Part shown: piece after piece, positions 9,055-17,254 of the stretch
How positions within the stretch are numbered: position 1 is the stretch's first letter
Layout of the letters: every line of letters begins with the position of its first letter
Assembly: GCA_963709155.1 (NCBI GenBank)
Contig: CAVPVD010000007.1
Span: forward strand, 1,240,001-1,304,000
Direction of reading: 5' to 3'
From: Bog-159 sp963709155
GTDB lineage: Bacteria > Acidobacteriota > Terriglobia > Bryobacterales > Bryobacteraceae
Length of the DNA stretch: 64,000 nt
Translations under genes and position numbers: made by a program
The notes under the pieces: generated by a model
What the model was told of the DNA's origin: nothing
Databases searched by the model: none
The model's input: the letters and a program-made list of their open reading frames with translations, nothing else

Positions 9055-9768
9055 ATGAGCCTGGAACAAGCGCGCGAGTGGTTGCGGAGCGCCACGGCGG
9101 TGGCGGTTTTGACGGGAGCCGGGATTTCCGCGGAGAGTGGCGTCCCTACTTTTCGCGGCGCCGGCGGGCTGTGGAAACAGTATAAACCGGAGGAGCTGGC
9201 GACACCGGAGGCCTTCGCGCGAGATCCGCGCCTGGTTTGGGAATGGTACAACTGGCGGCGGGAAACCATCAAGCAGGCCAAGCCGAACGCCGGACATGCC
9301 GCGCTGGTCCGGCTGGAAATTCAAAAGCCGCATTTTACGCTCATCACGCAGAATGTGGACGGGCTGCACGATATGGCGGGCAGCGGCAAGATATTGAAAT
9401 TGCATGGCGACATCTGGCGCTTGCGCTGCATGTCGTGCGGCAGTAACTGGCCGGACCGGCGGGTACCCTTGCCCAAACTCCCGCCGCACTGCGGATGCGG
9501 TGGGCTGGCGCGTCCGGGCGTGGTCTGGTTCGGCGAGCCCCTGCCGGAAGGCATGATGCAGGAAGCCGAACATGCGGCCCTGGAGGCGCAGGTGCTGTTG
9601 GTGGTGGGAACCTCGGCGCAGGTTTATCCGGCGGCAGGACTGATTCCGCTGGCGAAACAGGGCGGAGCGCGCGTCATCCAGGTGAACCTGGAGCCCAATC
9701 CGTATTCGGATATTGTGGACTGCGCGCTCGAGGGTCCGGCGGGCGAGTTATTGCCGCAGTTAATCTGA
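9055..9768 (+). CDS. cobB: NAD-dependent protein deacylase (sirtuin, class III type)
   Basis: 237 residues, a complete bacterial Sir2 protein. The NAD-binding motif GAGISAESGVPTFRG is at residues 21-35, TQNVDGLH at 98-105, catalytic His in LHGD (residue 117), and the structural zinc cysteines at C125, C128, C146 and C148. Tyr65 and Arg68 form the YxxR pair (WYNWRRE) that in class III sirtuins recognises acidic acyl groups, so desuccinylase/demalonylase activity as well as deacetylation is likely (family knowledge applied to this sequence). The enzyme removes acyl groups from lysines using NAD+ in the cytoplasm. There is no good ribosome-binding site before ATG 9055; a TATAGC box lies only two bases upstream, so a leaderless transcript or a slightly different start is possible. 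Confidence 0.92.
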   Translation: MSLEQAREWLRSATAVAVLTGAGISAESGVPTFRGAGGLWKQYKPEELATPEAFARDPRLVWEWYNWRRETIKQAKPNAGHAALVRLEIQKPHFTLITQNVDGLHDMAGSGKILKLHGDIWRLRCMSCGSNWPDRRVPLPKLPPHCGCGGLARPGVVWFGEPLPEGMMQEAEHAALEAQVLLVVGTSAQVYPAAGLIPLAKQGGARVIQVNLEPNPYSDIVDCALEGPAGELLPQLI

Positions 9769-9776
9769 GGCGGGCC

Positions 9777-9794
9777 GGCGGACTGAAGTCCGCC
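9777..9794. repeat. Short palindrome after the sirtuin gene, REP-like
   Basis: GGCGGACTGAAGTCCGCC is a near-perfect palindrome 9 bases after the sirtuin stop, followed by GCGGCAGCTGAAG. It resembles the core of repeat family 1 but is diverged. A further scrap (CTGAAGCGTGCGCCCC) lies near 9938-9953. It may act as a transcript-end hairpin; there is no T-run. Confidence 0.4.
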
Positions 9795-9953
9795 GCGGCA
9801 GCTGAAGACGGTGGTGAAAAAGTAAGTTTTCGGAGTTAGGGCCTAAATTCGGGGGATGCGAAATCTCCAGACGCCGCCAGGACGCGTTCTAGGCAGGAGC
9901 GATGGCGATGTTTGGCCGCCGAAAAATTTCACCACCTCTGAAGCGTGCGCCCC

Positions 9954-11423
9954 TTAGCGCGCCAGACGGACGCTGATCTGCGTGGCGATGGTATTGAATG
10001 CCACCGCCAGTTGCGAGGCATCCGGGGCCTCGGCGAAATAGCCGTGCGGCTGGTTGATCTGCTGCTGATAGAAGGTGAGACCCGCACCGGTGTCTCCAGC
10101 CAGTGCCGGATCGTTGGCGATCTTTTGCAAGAGCAGTGTATCGGGCATGTCGTCAACCGGTCCATTGCCCATCAGCGCGATGTCGTAAATGAACGGATGC
10201 AGGGTTGGGTCGGTACGGACCTGGGTGGCTTCATTATCCACCGCATTAGTAGATGCAATCACGATCTGCTGCGGGACACTGACTCCGCCCACCGGGTTAA
10301 ACGGGGTCGTGTAGGGCCAAGTCGATCCATTCGCCTGGCTATATGGGCCCGCGGTCGAGTTGCCATAAAAGTCCTGCGTGGGCAGATCCTGAATATCCTG
10401 CCGGACGTTCGTGAGGCCGGTATAGAACTTACACCCGTTGCTGCCCGCAATGGGGATATTGTCATTCGGAAACGTAATGCCGGACGTGTTGTTCTGCATC
10501 AGGCCCGCGGTGTTGCCGCTAGTCTGGGCGCCGCCCGCCCATTGTGCGACGACGCCGATGAACGGCTGATTGGCAGGCGCGCAGCCATCGGTAACCAGGC
10601 TTGAGAAATCGGCGGTGATGCCGTTAGGCCGGCCGTCGGTCATGAACATGATCACGTTCATACGCGTGGCGTTGTTCACGTTCTTGAGTTCGGTATAGGC
10701 TTCGGCGATAGCCGCGGCAGAGGAAGTATTGGCGCCGCAGGTCAGTTGCCCGATGAGGGACTGAATGGTGTTGCCGTTGGCGTCGGGCGTCGTGAAACTG
10801 GTGGTGGACGGGTAAACAAAGACGGACGAGCCGAATGCGACCAGGCCGAGTTGATCGCGTCCGGGAGCGAAGTAATTCACGAACGCGGCGGCATCTGTTT
10901 TCATCAGAGAACAGGCCGTCTGGCCGGTGCCGGCGACGATCCCGTTCATGGATGAGGAGCGGTCGAGCACCATCATCAACAGGACATCGCGGCGGCCGGC
11001 CGTGCTGGTGACATTGATCGTCGAAGTCTGCTGGTTCAGCACTTGAAGGAAATAGAGTGGCGCCGTGACGGTGGCCGATACGGTGACGGTCCGGTAGTTA
11101 GGGATGGAGATATCATCCACCGAGATGTTGGCGCTGGCGCCGGAAGTGCGCCAGTAACCCGCGGGGAAATTTGCGTTGAAGAACTGCTGCGCGGTGGCTT
11201 CGGCGTTCGCCGCCTGGAGCGCGGTGGTGGCTCCCTGGGCCAGGGCGCGCGCGCCGGCCAGCGCCGCGGAGTCAGTCGCCGACGAGAGCTTGGCTTTGAT
11301 CAGATAAAGCGTAGCGACGTCGAAGCCCAAGCCTATCAGGGGCAGTACGACGGACAAGGACAGCGTGGTCAAGACAATGGCGATGCCTCTGGAAGGCTTT
11401 CTGCGAGCAGTTTCTCTTTGCAT
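9954..11423 (-). CDS. TadG-like pilus assembly protein with von Willebrand A domain (copy 1)
   Basis: 489 residues. The N-terminus has the Tad-type opening RGIAIVLTTLSLSVVLPLIG (one membrane segment), followed by KLSSATDSAALAGARALAQG, typical of TadG/TadE-like proteins. A von Willebrand A domain follows, with the metal-ion site MVLDRSSSMNG (DxSxS) near residue 150 and FMTDGRPNG further on. In Tad/Flp systems TadG is a membrane-anchored, largely periplasmic or surface protein involved in pilus assembly or adhesion. ATG 11423 is preferred over 11447 because GAGGGA lies six bases upstream of it. It is third in an operon behind two TadE-like genes, and its counterpart is at 13042-14505. Confidence 0.85.
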   Translation of the reverse strand: MQRETARRKPSRGIAIVLTTLSLSVVLPLIGLGFDVATLYLIKAKLSSATDSAALAGARALAQGATTALQAANAEATAQQFFNANFPAGYWRTSGASANISVDDISIPNYRTVTVSATVTAPLYFLQVLNQQTSTINVTSTAGRRDVLLMMVLDRSSSMNGIVAGTGQTACSLMKTDAAAFVNYFAPGRDQLGLVAFGSSVFVYPSTTSFTTPDANGNTIQSLIGQLTCGANTSSAAAIAEAYTELKNVNNATRMNVIMFMTDGRPNGITADFSSLVTDGCAPANQPFIGVVAQWAGGAQTSGNTAGLMQNNTSGITFPNDNIPIAGSNGCKFYTGLTNVRQDIQDLPTQDFYGNSTAGPYSQANGSTWPYTTPFNPVGGVSVPQQIVIASTNAVDNEATQVRTDPTLHPFIYDIALMGNGPVDDMPDTLLLQKIANDPALAGDTGAGLTFYQQQINQPHGYFAEAPDASQLAVAFNTIATQISVRLAR

Positions 11424-11452
11424 GTAGGTTCCCTCTACCGTTTGCATTTCGT

Positions 11453-12061
11453 TTAGAACACGGAGCGGTTGAACGCTCCCAAGTTAGCTATGAATCCTGT
11501 GACCCCGAGGTCGCGGAAGGCGAAGTCTCCCTCCGCCATGTAGGCGAGGCCGCCGGACCCGAGGACAATGACGCTCGATATGTTATCCGCGCGCGCCGCG
11601 GTGTCGGTCGAATAGTTGGCCACCTGTCCGGATGTCGGATCGATCGAAGATGGCGCACCGAAGGGGCTGGTGTAGAGCGTATTGTTGCCGATGACGACGC
11701 GGGTGACTACGACTACATGGCCTCCGTTCGTGCAACCGCACGAAGAAGGCAGGCTCTGAAAGGTCGAGAGGACCAAGACGCCGTTGCCGCTGGTGCTGCC
11801 GGTGGCATTGCCCAAGTTGGCTTGCAGGCTGAGTCCGTTCGCCAGGTCGTTGGCGACCAGGTTTTGATTGGCCTGCTGCGAAAAATCGATGCCTTTGGCC
11901 ATCATGTGACCCACGTCGCGAGTGAGCGTGTTCACCTGGAAATTGCGGACCACGGCGATGGCCACGGTGACCATGCCGAGTATCACGGGCACGAAGAAAA
12001 AGGATGCGACTAAAACGAACTCGATATACGAATTACCTTTTTCGTTGCGATTGCGGCGCAT
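11453..12061 (-). CDS. TadE-like pseudopilin-type protein (copy 1)
   Basis: 202 residues. It begins MRRNRNEKGNSYIEFVLVAS and continues with one hydrophobic segment (FFFVPVILGMVTVAIAVV), the TadE-like layout: a basic start, Gly, Glu shortly after, one membrane helix and then a secreted C-terminal part. Two adjacent Cys (SSCGCTN) may form a disulphide. ATG 12061 was chosen because AGGAGG stands a few bases upstream, whereas the longer in-frame start does not have one. It lies between the other two tad-like genes of the same transcript. The paralogue at 14525-15130 is nearly colinear and keeps the SYIEFVLVASFFFVPVILGM block. Confidence 0.85.
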   Translation of the reverse strand: MRRNRNEKGNSYIEFVLVASFFFVPVILGMVTVAIAVVRNFQVNTLTRDVGHMMAKGIDFSQQANQNLVANDLANGLSLQANLGNATGSTSGNGVLVLSTFQSLPSSCGCTNGGHVVVVTRVVIGNNTLYTSPFGAPSSIDPTSGQVANYSTDTAARADNISSVIVLGSGGLAYMAEGDFAFRDLGVTGFIANLGAFNRSVF

Positions 12062-12100
12062 GGTTTGGTTTCCTCCTGTTGCAGACATGTTGGATGATCC

Positions 12101-12613
12101 TTACGGGCAGGTGGCCGGATTTGGGTTGGCCATGGGAGGGCAGCCGCCCAGTGGGCAGGCTTCCAGCACGTCCGATGAACTGGCGGTGATGGAGATTGGG
12201 CTGGCGCTCTTGAGAAGTCCCACGGGGGTGTACTGAAAACCAACCACGGAAACCTCGATGACGTCGCCGCCATTGCCCGAGCTGGCCGCGCCGGTAACCG
12301 GGTTGTAGTAATTGATGGAGACTTTGCAAGCCCCGTTGGCTCCGTTCAACATACCCAGGGCGTTTTGTTGGACCACCTGCACGATCGAGTCGTTCACATA
12401 CGATTGGCCCGATGCCAGTTGATCGGTAACGGCGAATCGGACGCCGGCGCGCACCGCTTCCTGCAAAGTCGCCTTGGCAAAGAGGGCCAGGGACAGATCG
12501 ACGACCAGGAAGAGGAGGCCGAACAACAGCAATAATATGGCGGTGGCTTCGAGCATTGCGGCGCCCCGCTGTGAGTCTTGTCTATTCCGGGTGGCAGTTG
12601 TTGTAATTTGCAT
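12101..12613 (-). CDS. TadE-like protein, first gene of operon copy 1
   Basis: 170 residues. The RGAAMLEATAILLLLFGLLF opening, with Glu just inside the membrane helix, is the TadE/TadG family hallmark. The remaining ~130 residues are extracytoplasmic and finish in a Cys-rich tail (EACPLGGCPP...TCP). GGGAAAG precedes ATG 12613. It is transcribed from the promoter at 12635-12664 with the two genes downstream. The paralogue at 15166-15678 has the same length and an almost identical membrane segment. Confidence 0.85.
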   Translation of the reverse strand: MQITTTATRNRQDSQRGAAMLEATAILLLLFGLLFLVVDLSLALFAKATLQEAVRAGVRFAVTDQLASGQSYVNDSIVQVVQQNALGMLNGANGACKVSINYYNPVTGAASSGNGGDVIEVSVVGFQYTPVGLLKSASPISITASSSDVLEACPLGGCPPMANPNPATCP

Positions 12614-12634
12614 CGTACTTTCCCTGTCAGACTG

Positions 12635-12664
12635 AGTGTACGCGAAGTTTTTGACGGATGTAAA
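12635..12664 (-). promoter_or_regulatory. Promoter of tad-like operon copy 1
   Basis: Minus strand: -35 TTTACA (12659-12664), 18-base spacer, -10 TACACT (12635-12640), with ATG 12613 about 20 bases further. The same arrangement and flanking bases (TCATTTACAT, GTCAAAA, ACTCAGTC, GAC) occur before copy 2 at 15700-15729; conservation in otherwise diverged upstream DNA supports function. Confidence 0.6.
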
Positions 12665-12820
12665 TGATTCGGGGGAGTTTAGAAGTTACAGTCGCACTAC
12701 CGGTACTTAGATCTGGGAAGTACCGAACTGACGGAAGTTAACGAGCCAATACTACCTGATACATGCGCAGGCATGCTGCCGGCAGCGCCGGAATTTCTCA
12801 GAGTTGGTGGTTCTTGCTGC

Positions 12821-12937
12821 GTTTTATCGGCGTTCATCGGCGTTTATCGGCGGCCAACATCGGGTTTTGATTTTAGGCCTCGCGCTAAGGCAAAGCAAAT
12901 TTGGCCGCCGATAAACGCCGATGAACGCCGATAAAAC
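12821..12937. repeat. Long perfect inverted repeat built from 10-base units
   Basis: Arms 12821-12857 and 12901-12937 are 37-base perfect reverse complements separated by 43 bases. Each arm is itself about three tandem copies of a TTTATCGGCG/TTCATCGGCG unit. It would form a very stable cruciform or RNA hairpin between the two tad-like operons. No other gene or signal is seen in the surrounding gap (12665-13041). Similar ATC(G/T)GCGTT(C/T) phrases are known as dispersed motifs in acidobacteria and planctomycetes (recollection, not checked). Confidence 0.85.
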
Positions 12938-13041
12938 AAAGCAGCGGATAACAGCTCAAGGGAGGAAGAGATTAAAGTGAGAAAAAGTTAGGCAGGAGAG
13001 GACTGGGCGGCACAGGCTGAGCTGTGCCACCCGAACTGAGG

Positions 13042-14505
13042 CTACTGTGACAGGCGGACGCTGATCTGCCTGGCGATGGTATCGAACGCCATGGCTAACT
13101 GGGTGGCATCCGGCGCGTTGATGTTCAGCCCTTGCGGCTGGCCAAGCTGTTGGGTGTAGAAGGTCGCGCCAGCCCCGGTCTGTCCCGCCAGGTTTGGATC
13201 GTTGGCCATCTTCATTAGAAGCAAGGGGTCCGGGTACTGGTCCACGGCGCCATCGCCAGACAGGCCGATGGTATAGATATAGGGTTTCAATGTTGCGTTC
13301 GTGCGGATCGCGGTCGCCTGATTATCGGCGGCATTGATGGCGGCATAGACGGCGCCTTGCGCATCGGTCACATCGTTGAGATTGGCGGCCTGGCCGTAAG
13401 CCGGACTTGCAACGGTGTAGTTACCGGTGGTCGAGTTGCCGAAGTAGTCCGATGAAGGAAGCGTGCTAATGTCCTGCGAAACGTTTCCTTCATTCGAATA
13501 GAAATGGCAGCCGCTGCCGGTTGGAATGGGAACATCGTCCGGGGTGCCGAGGGTCGGTTCCGTGGCGACGGAAATGCCCAGCGAGCCTCCGGGAAACATG
13601 TTGCCGCCTACCGTGCCGCCGGCGAAAACTCCGGGGCCGGTGGGATTGCATCCGTGATCGCCGTTCTTCACCAGGCCATCGGCCGCGAAGTCCGCGGTAA
13701 TGCCGGTGGGCAATCCATCGGTCATCAGCATCACTACGTTTTCGCGGGTGGTGCTGTTGACGGCCTGGATTTGACCGTAGGCGGCGTTCAACGCCTCCGC
13801 CGTGCTGGTGCTTCCTTCGCAGGTGATCGAAGAAATCAGGGACGCGATGGTGTTGCCGTTGCCGTCCGGGGTGGTAAAGCTTGTAGTAGGCGGATAAACG
13901 AAGGTGCTGCCGCTGAATACCACCAAGCCGATTTCGTCGCGGCCGGCTGCGAAGTGGTTCAGGAACGCTTGGGCGTCGGTAACCATGATCGAGCAGGCGG
14001 ATAAGCCGGTACCCGCCACAATCTGATTCATGGAATTGGAGCGGTCGAGCACCAGCATCATCATGACGTCTCTGCGGCCGGCCTGGCCGCTGACATTGAT
14101 GGTGGAAGATTGGTGATTAAAGACGCGAAGGAAGTAGAGCGGCGCCTGCACCGTCGCGGTGACGCTAACCGTCCGGTAGTTGACCGTGCTGGTCGAGTCC
14201 ACGGAAACAGTGGCACTGGCACCGCTGGAGTTCCAATATCCGCTGGGGAAATTCGCGCTGAAGAATTCCTGGGCGACGGTGGAGGCGTTGGAGGTTTGAA
14301 TTGCCGAATTCGCCCCGATGCTCAGGGCGCGGGCGCCGGCGAGCGCCGCGGAATCGGCCGCGGCGGATAGCTTCGATCGAATCAGATAGAGCGTCCCGAC
14401 GTCGAAGCCCAACCCGATCAGCGGCAGCGTAACGGTCAGCGTGAGCGTAGTTAAGATGATGGCTACGCCCCTGGAACGCTGGTGGGAGTGGTTGGCAGTT
14501 TGCAT
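13042..14505 (-). CDS. TadG-like pilus assembly protein with von Willebrand A domain (copy 2)
   Basis: 487 residues, colinear with the protein encoded at 9954-11423. It opens with RGVAIILTTLTLTVTLPLIG and KLSAAADSAALAGARAL, and has the metal-ion site VLDRSNSMNQ (DxSxS) and LMTDGLPTG. The C-terminus (IARQISVRLSQ) parallels that of copy 1 (IATQISVRLAR). GGAG lies eight bases before ATG 14505. Inserted segments in the middle (around residues 270-300, Gly-rich) differ from copy 1, so the copies have diverged in their exposed region. It is third gene of the second tad-like operon. Confidence 0.85.
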   Translation of the reverse strand: MQTANHSHQRSRGVAIILTTLTLTVTLPLIGLGFDVGTLYLIRSKLSAAADSAALAGARALSIGANSAIQTSNASTVAQEFFSANFPSGYWNSSGASATVSVDSTSTVNYRTVSVTATVQAPLYFLRVFNHQSSTINVSGQAGRRDVMMMLVLDRSNSMNQIVAGTGLSACSIMVTDAQAFLNHFAAGRDEIGLVVFSGSTFVYPPTTSFTTPDGNGNTIASLISSITCEGSTSTAEALNAAYGQIQAVNSTTRENVVMLMTDGLPTGITADFAADGLVKNGDHGCNPTGPGVFAGGTVGGNMFPGGSLGISVATEPTLGTPDDVPIPTGSGCHFYSNEGNVSQDISTLPSSDYFGNSTTGNYTVASPAYGQAANLNDVTDAQGAVYAAINAADNQATAIRTNATLKPYIYTIGLSGDGAVDQYPDPLLLMKMANDPNLAGQTGAGATFYTQQLGQPQGLNINAPDATQLAMAFDTIARQISVRLSQ

Positions 14506-14524
14506 GAAAGTATCTCCGTGCGTC

Positions 14525-15130
14525 CTAAAATATGGCGCGGTTAAACGCGCCCAGGTGCGTGATGAATCCAACCACGCCCAGATCGTTGAATGAGAAATCG
14601 CCTTCGGTCATATACGCCAGGCCGCCTGGAACGAGGGTGATTACCGAGGAGACATTGTCGGCGCGCGCCGAAGTATCCGTGGTGTAATTGTTCACGGCAC
14701 CGGAACTAGCGATGGAGGCGGGGTTGCCGTACGGACTGGTGTAGAGGGTATTGTTGCCGATCACGATCCGCGCTACGACGACGACATGTCCCGAGTTCGT
14801 GCAGCCGCAAGACGAATTCAAATTCTCGAAGATGGACAGGACCAGGACGCCGTTGCCGGTGGTGCTCCCGGTAACGTTGCCGCTGTTGGCCTGCAGGCTC
14901 AAGCCGTTCGCCAGGTCGTTGACGATGAGGTTCTGGTTCGTCTGCTGCGAGAAATCGACGCCCTTAGCCATCATGTGGCCGATGTCGCGGGTAAGTTGGT
15001 TGACCTGAAAGTTGCGGGCCACGGCGATACCCAGCGTGATCATGCCGAGTATGACGGGCACGAAGAAAAAGGAAGCGACCAGCACGAACTCGATATACGA
15101 ATTGCCTTTTTGGTTGCGCTTGCGGCACAT
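14525..15130 (-). CDS. TadE-like protein (copy 2)
   Basis: 201 residues, paralogue of the protein at 11453-12061. It starts MCRKRNQKGNSYIEFVLVAS with one membrane helix and keeps SSCGCTN and the C-terminal LGAFNRAIF. ATG 15130 follows GAGGAG; a much longer in-frame extension upstream is only the antisense-like shadow of the neighbouring gene. Expected to be an inner-membrane-anchored minor pilin-like component or assembly factor. Confidence 0.85.
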   Translation of the reverse strand: MCRKRNQKGNSYIEFVLVASFFFVPVILGMITLGIAVARNFQVNQLTRDIGHMMAKGVDFSQQTNQNLIVNDLANGLSLQANSGNVTGSTTGNGVLVLSIFENLNSSCGCTNSGHVVVVARIVIGNNTLYTSPYGNPASIASSGAVNNYTTDTSARADNVSSVITLVPGGLAYMTEGDFSFNDLGVVGFITHLGAFNRAIF

Positions 15131-15165
15131 AGTTTGCACTCCTCTATTGGACAGGTCGATCATAC

Positions 15166-15678
15166 TTATGGGCAGGTTGGGGGGTTGGGATTGGCTACCG
15201 AGGGGCAGCCGGCCAGCGGGCAGGCCTCCAAAACATCCGACGAACTGGCGGTGATGCCGATGGGGCTGCCGCTCTTGAGAATCCCGACGGGGGTGTAGTG
15301 GTAGTTCGCTATGGACACCTGCACCACGTCGCCGGGATTGCCGGTGCTCGCCGCGCCCGTAACCGCGTTGTAGTAGTTGATGGCGATCTTGCATGCGCCA
15401 CTGGCGCCGTTCAACATGCCCATGGAATTCTGTTGCACCACCTGCACGATGGAATCGTTCATATAGGTCTGGCCCGAGGCCACGCGATCGGTGACGGCGA
15501 AACGGACGCCTGCCTGCACCGCGGACTGCAAGGTCGTCTTGGTGAACAGGGCCAGCGATAAATCGACGACCAAAAACAACAGTCCGAAGAGAAGCAACAA
15601 AATGGCGGTGGCTTCGAGCATCGCCGCGCCCCGCTGTGCTTCGTCTCTGCGCTTGCTCCGAATGGTTCGCATAAGCAT
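15166..15678 (-). CDS. TadE-like protein, first gene of operon copy 2
   Basis: 170 residues, with the same RGAAMLEATAILLLLFGLLF core as the gene at 12101-12613 and the same Cys-containing tail (EACPLAGCPS...TCP). AAGGA stands about six bases before ATG 15678; a second ATG at 15672 is also possible. It heads the transcript from the promoter at 15700-15729. Confidence 0.85.
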   Translation of the reverse strand: MLMRTIRSKRRDEAQRGAAMLEATAILLLLFGLLFLVVDLSLALFTKTTLQSAVQAGVRFAVTDRVASGQTYMNDSIVQVVQQNSMGMLNGASGACKIAINYYNAVTGAASTGNPGDVVQVSIANYHYTPVGILKSGSPIGITASSSDVLEACPLAGCPSVANPNPPTCP

Positions 15679-15699
15679 CCAATTCCTTTCGTCTGACTG

Positions 15700-15729
15700 A
15701 GTTTACCCGGATCTTTTGACAAATGTAAA
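15700..15729 (-). promoter_or_regulatory. Promoter of tad-like operon copy 2
   Basis: Minus strand: -35 TTTACA (15724-15729), 18-base spacer, -10 TAAACT (15700-15705). Spacing and flanks are the same as in the promoter of copy 1, and it lies about 22 bases from ATG 15678. Confidence 0.6.
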
Positions 15730-16173
15730 TGACAGTTTGGGCACATAAGTCCCACATGGCATTCTCTGTATCCAAAGATGAGAAGTACGGCACTCACCGC
15801 CGTTATTACGGCAAAGATAACTAAGGTTAGTGGGAGGACGATATCTACCGGCGGGGACGCGGAAGCCGGAAGCCGGAGCAAAGAGAAGACAGCGCGGTAC
15901 TTAGTGCCGGTTAGCCGCAACTACACCGCGCGGCCGGGATGCTCCAAGGGGTATAAGTACCATTAGTACGCCGCGAACATGAAGGAAGCGCGCGCCAGGC
16001 TCAATTTCTTGCGCCCGGAGGCGAGGGTGGATTCCGGTTCGGGCAACTCGCCGGGTTTGAGGCGGCCAGAGAGGACGGATCAGCCATCCGACCTGGTAAG
16101 GCGCGTGGGAGGTCTTTGGGTCCCAAGATGCGCGGCCATGCATAATTCCTGGGCGCGACCTCGTATATAGTGT
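15730..16173. other. Intergenic region without a recognisable gene
   Basis: About 440 bases between divergent transcripts. Short open frames occur on both strands but have no start context or family resemblance. TATAGT (16166-16171) directly precedes ATG 16174 of the sigma gene, implying either a leaderless message or a start further inside the gene. Confidence 0.4.
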
Positions 16174-16776
16174 ATGTTTGCCGTGGTGACGGCCTTTTCG
16201 GATGTGGCGGAGCCCGAGTCTCAGTGCATCGCGCGTGCACTGCGGCGCAGAGACCCGGAATTCATTGGCCGAATGGTGTCGCGGTACCACTATCGGCTGC
16301 TCCGATATCTGGTCTACTGGACATCCAGGCGTGAACAGGCCGAGGACCTCGTTCAGGAAACCTGGTTGCGTGTACTGGAACACGCGGGGCAATATAACGG
16401 CCGCCTCCGTTTCGAACCGTGGCTGTTCTCCATCGCGCGAAACCTGGCGATCGATCACCTGCGAAAGCAACAAACGGCGACGGCAAGGCATTGGATGGGC
16501 CGAGAGGACGAAGCGGACCTGAACCTTCCGGCGCCGGATTGCGAATCGCCGTTCCTGGCGGCCGCGAGAAGCGAAGATGCCAAACGAGTCGCGGCCGCTT
16601 TGGGCGCGCTAGAGCCAATCTACAGGGAAGCGCTTCTGCTGCGTTTCCAGGAAGAACTATCGCTCGCGGAAATTGCCCAAGTCGCAGGCGCTCCCATCCC
16701 GACCATTTCGTCGCGGATTCATCGCGGCCTGTCGATGCTGCAAGCCGCTCTCGGAGGAGGCGCCGATGCCGTTTGA
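16174..16776 (+). CDS. RNA polymerase ECF-type sigma factor
   Basis: 200 residues. Region 2 is visible as YLVYWTSRREQAEDLVQETW with GRLRFEPWLFSIARNLAIDH after it, the standard ECF region 2.2-2.4 pattern. Region 4 near residues 135-190 has LGALEPIYREALLLRF and the helix-turn-helix SLAEIAQVAGAPIPTISSRI. It directs RNA polymerase to a dedicated set of promoters. Its stop overlaps the next gene by 11 bases, and that gene encodes a zinc-binding anti-sigma protein, so the pair is very likely a regulator and its membrane-bound inhibitor. The true start could be GTG 16183 or 16186, because a TATAGT box abuts ATG 16174. Confidence 0.9.
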   Translation: MFAVVTAFSDVAEPESQCIARALRRRDPEFIGRMVSRYHYRLLRYLVYWTSRREQAEDLVQETWLRVLEHAGQYNGRLRFEPWLFSIARNLAIDHLRKQQTATARHWMGREDEADLNLPAPDCESPFLAAARSEDAKRVAAALGALEPIYREALLLRFQEELSLAEIAQVAGAPIPTISSRIHRGLSMLQAALGGGADAV

Positions 16777-17254
16777 GAACCATGAAAAAGCCCGCTTTCT
16801 GCTGGATCGGTCCCTGGTGGAAGGAATTTCGCGGGAGGACCGGCGCTGGCTCGATGCGCACGTCGGAGAATGCGCCGAATGTGGCCGGTATGCCGATCTG
16901 TCGGCGCGCGCTGTGCGGGCGCTGGATTGGTTCGCGATCGAACTCGACCCGGCAGCGGCGCTTCGGGTTGAGGATGCAGTACGCCGCCGTGCCGAGGGGA
17001 TGAGATCGGCCGAGGCGCATGCAAAGAGCCTTTGGATCGGCACAGCGGTCGCAATATTCCTCACGTTCACGGGATCTGCCGTTACGTGGCGCCCTTTCGC
17101 ATGGCTGGCCAGCGAATGGAATCTCCCCAGCCGCGTATGGCAGATCGTATTCGTGGCGTTCTGGTTGCTGCCATCCCTTCTACTCGCGTTGCTGCCGCTT
17201 TTTCAAAGAAGGCTTCTGGGAGAGGATTCCGAAAGCAACGGAGAAACTGTATGA
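16766..17254 (+). CDS. Membrane anti-sigma factor with zinc-finger (HxxxCxxC) motif
   Basis: 162 residues. His32, Cys36 and Cys39 (AHVGECAECG) make the putative zinc-finger of anti-sigma factors, which grips the ECF sigma. Two membrane helices follow (WIGTAVAIFLTFTGSAV and VWQIVFVAFWLLPSLLLALL). GGAGGAGG precedes ATG 16766. Overlap with the sigma gene indicates translational coupling. Signal input is unknown. It is followed with a four-base overlap by a zinc-ribbon membrane protein, which may belong to the same signalling unit. Confidence 0.8.
   Translation: MPFENHEKARFLLDRSLVEGISREDRRWLDAHVGECAECGRYADLSARAVRALDWFAIELDPAAALRVEDAVRRRAEGMRSAEAHAKSLWIGTAVAIFLTFTGSAVTWRPFAWLASEWNLPSRVWQIVFVAFWLLPSLLLALLPLFQRRLLGEDSESNGETV

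Noticed and set aside
14525..15793. Reading the second TadE-like gene as a 422-residue protein
   Set aside because: The extra N-terminal part overlaps the first TadE-like gene in another frame; the ribosome-binding site and family opening place the start at 15130.
15979..16170. 63-codon frame before the sigma factor gene
   Set aside because: There is no ribosome-binding site, no conserved feature and an atypical Arg/Pro-rich composition.
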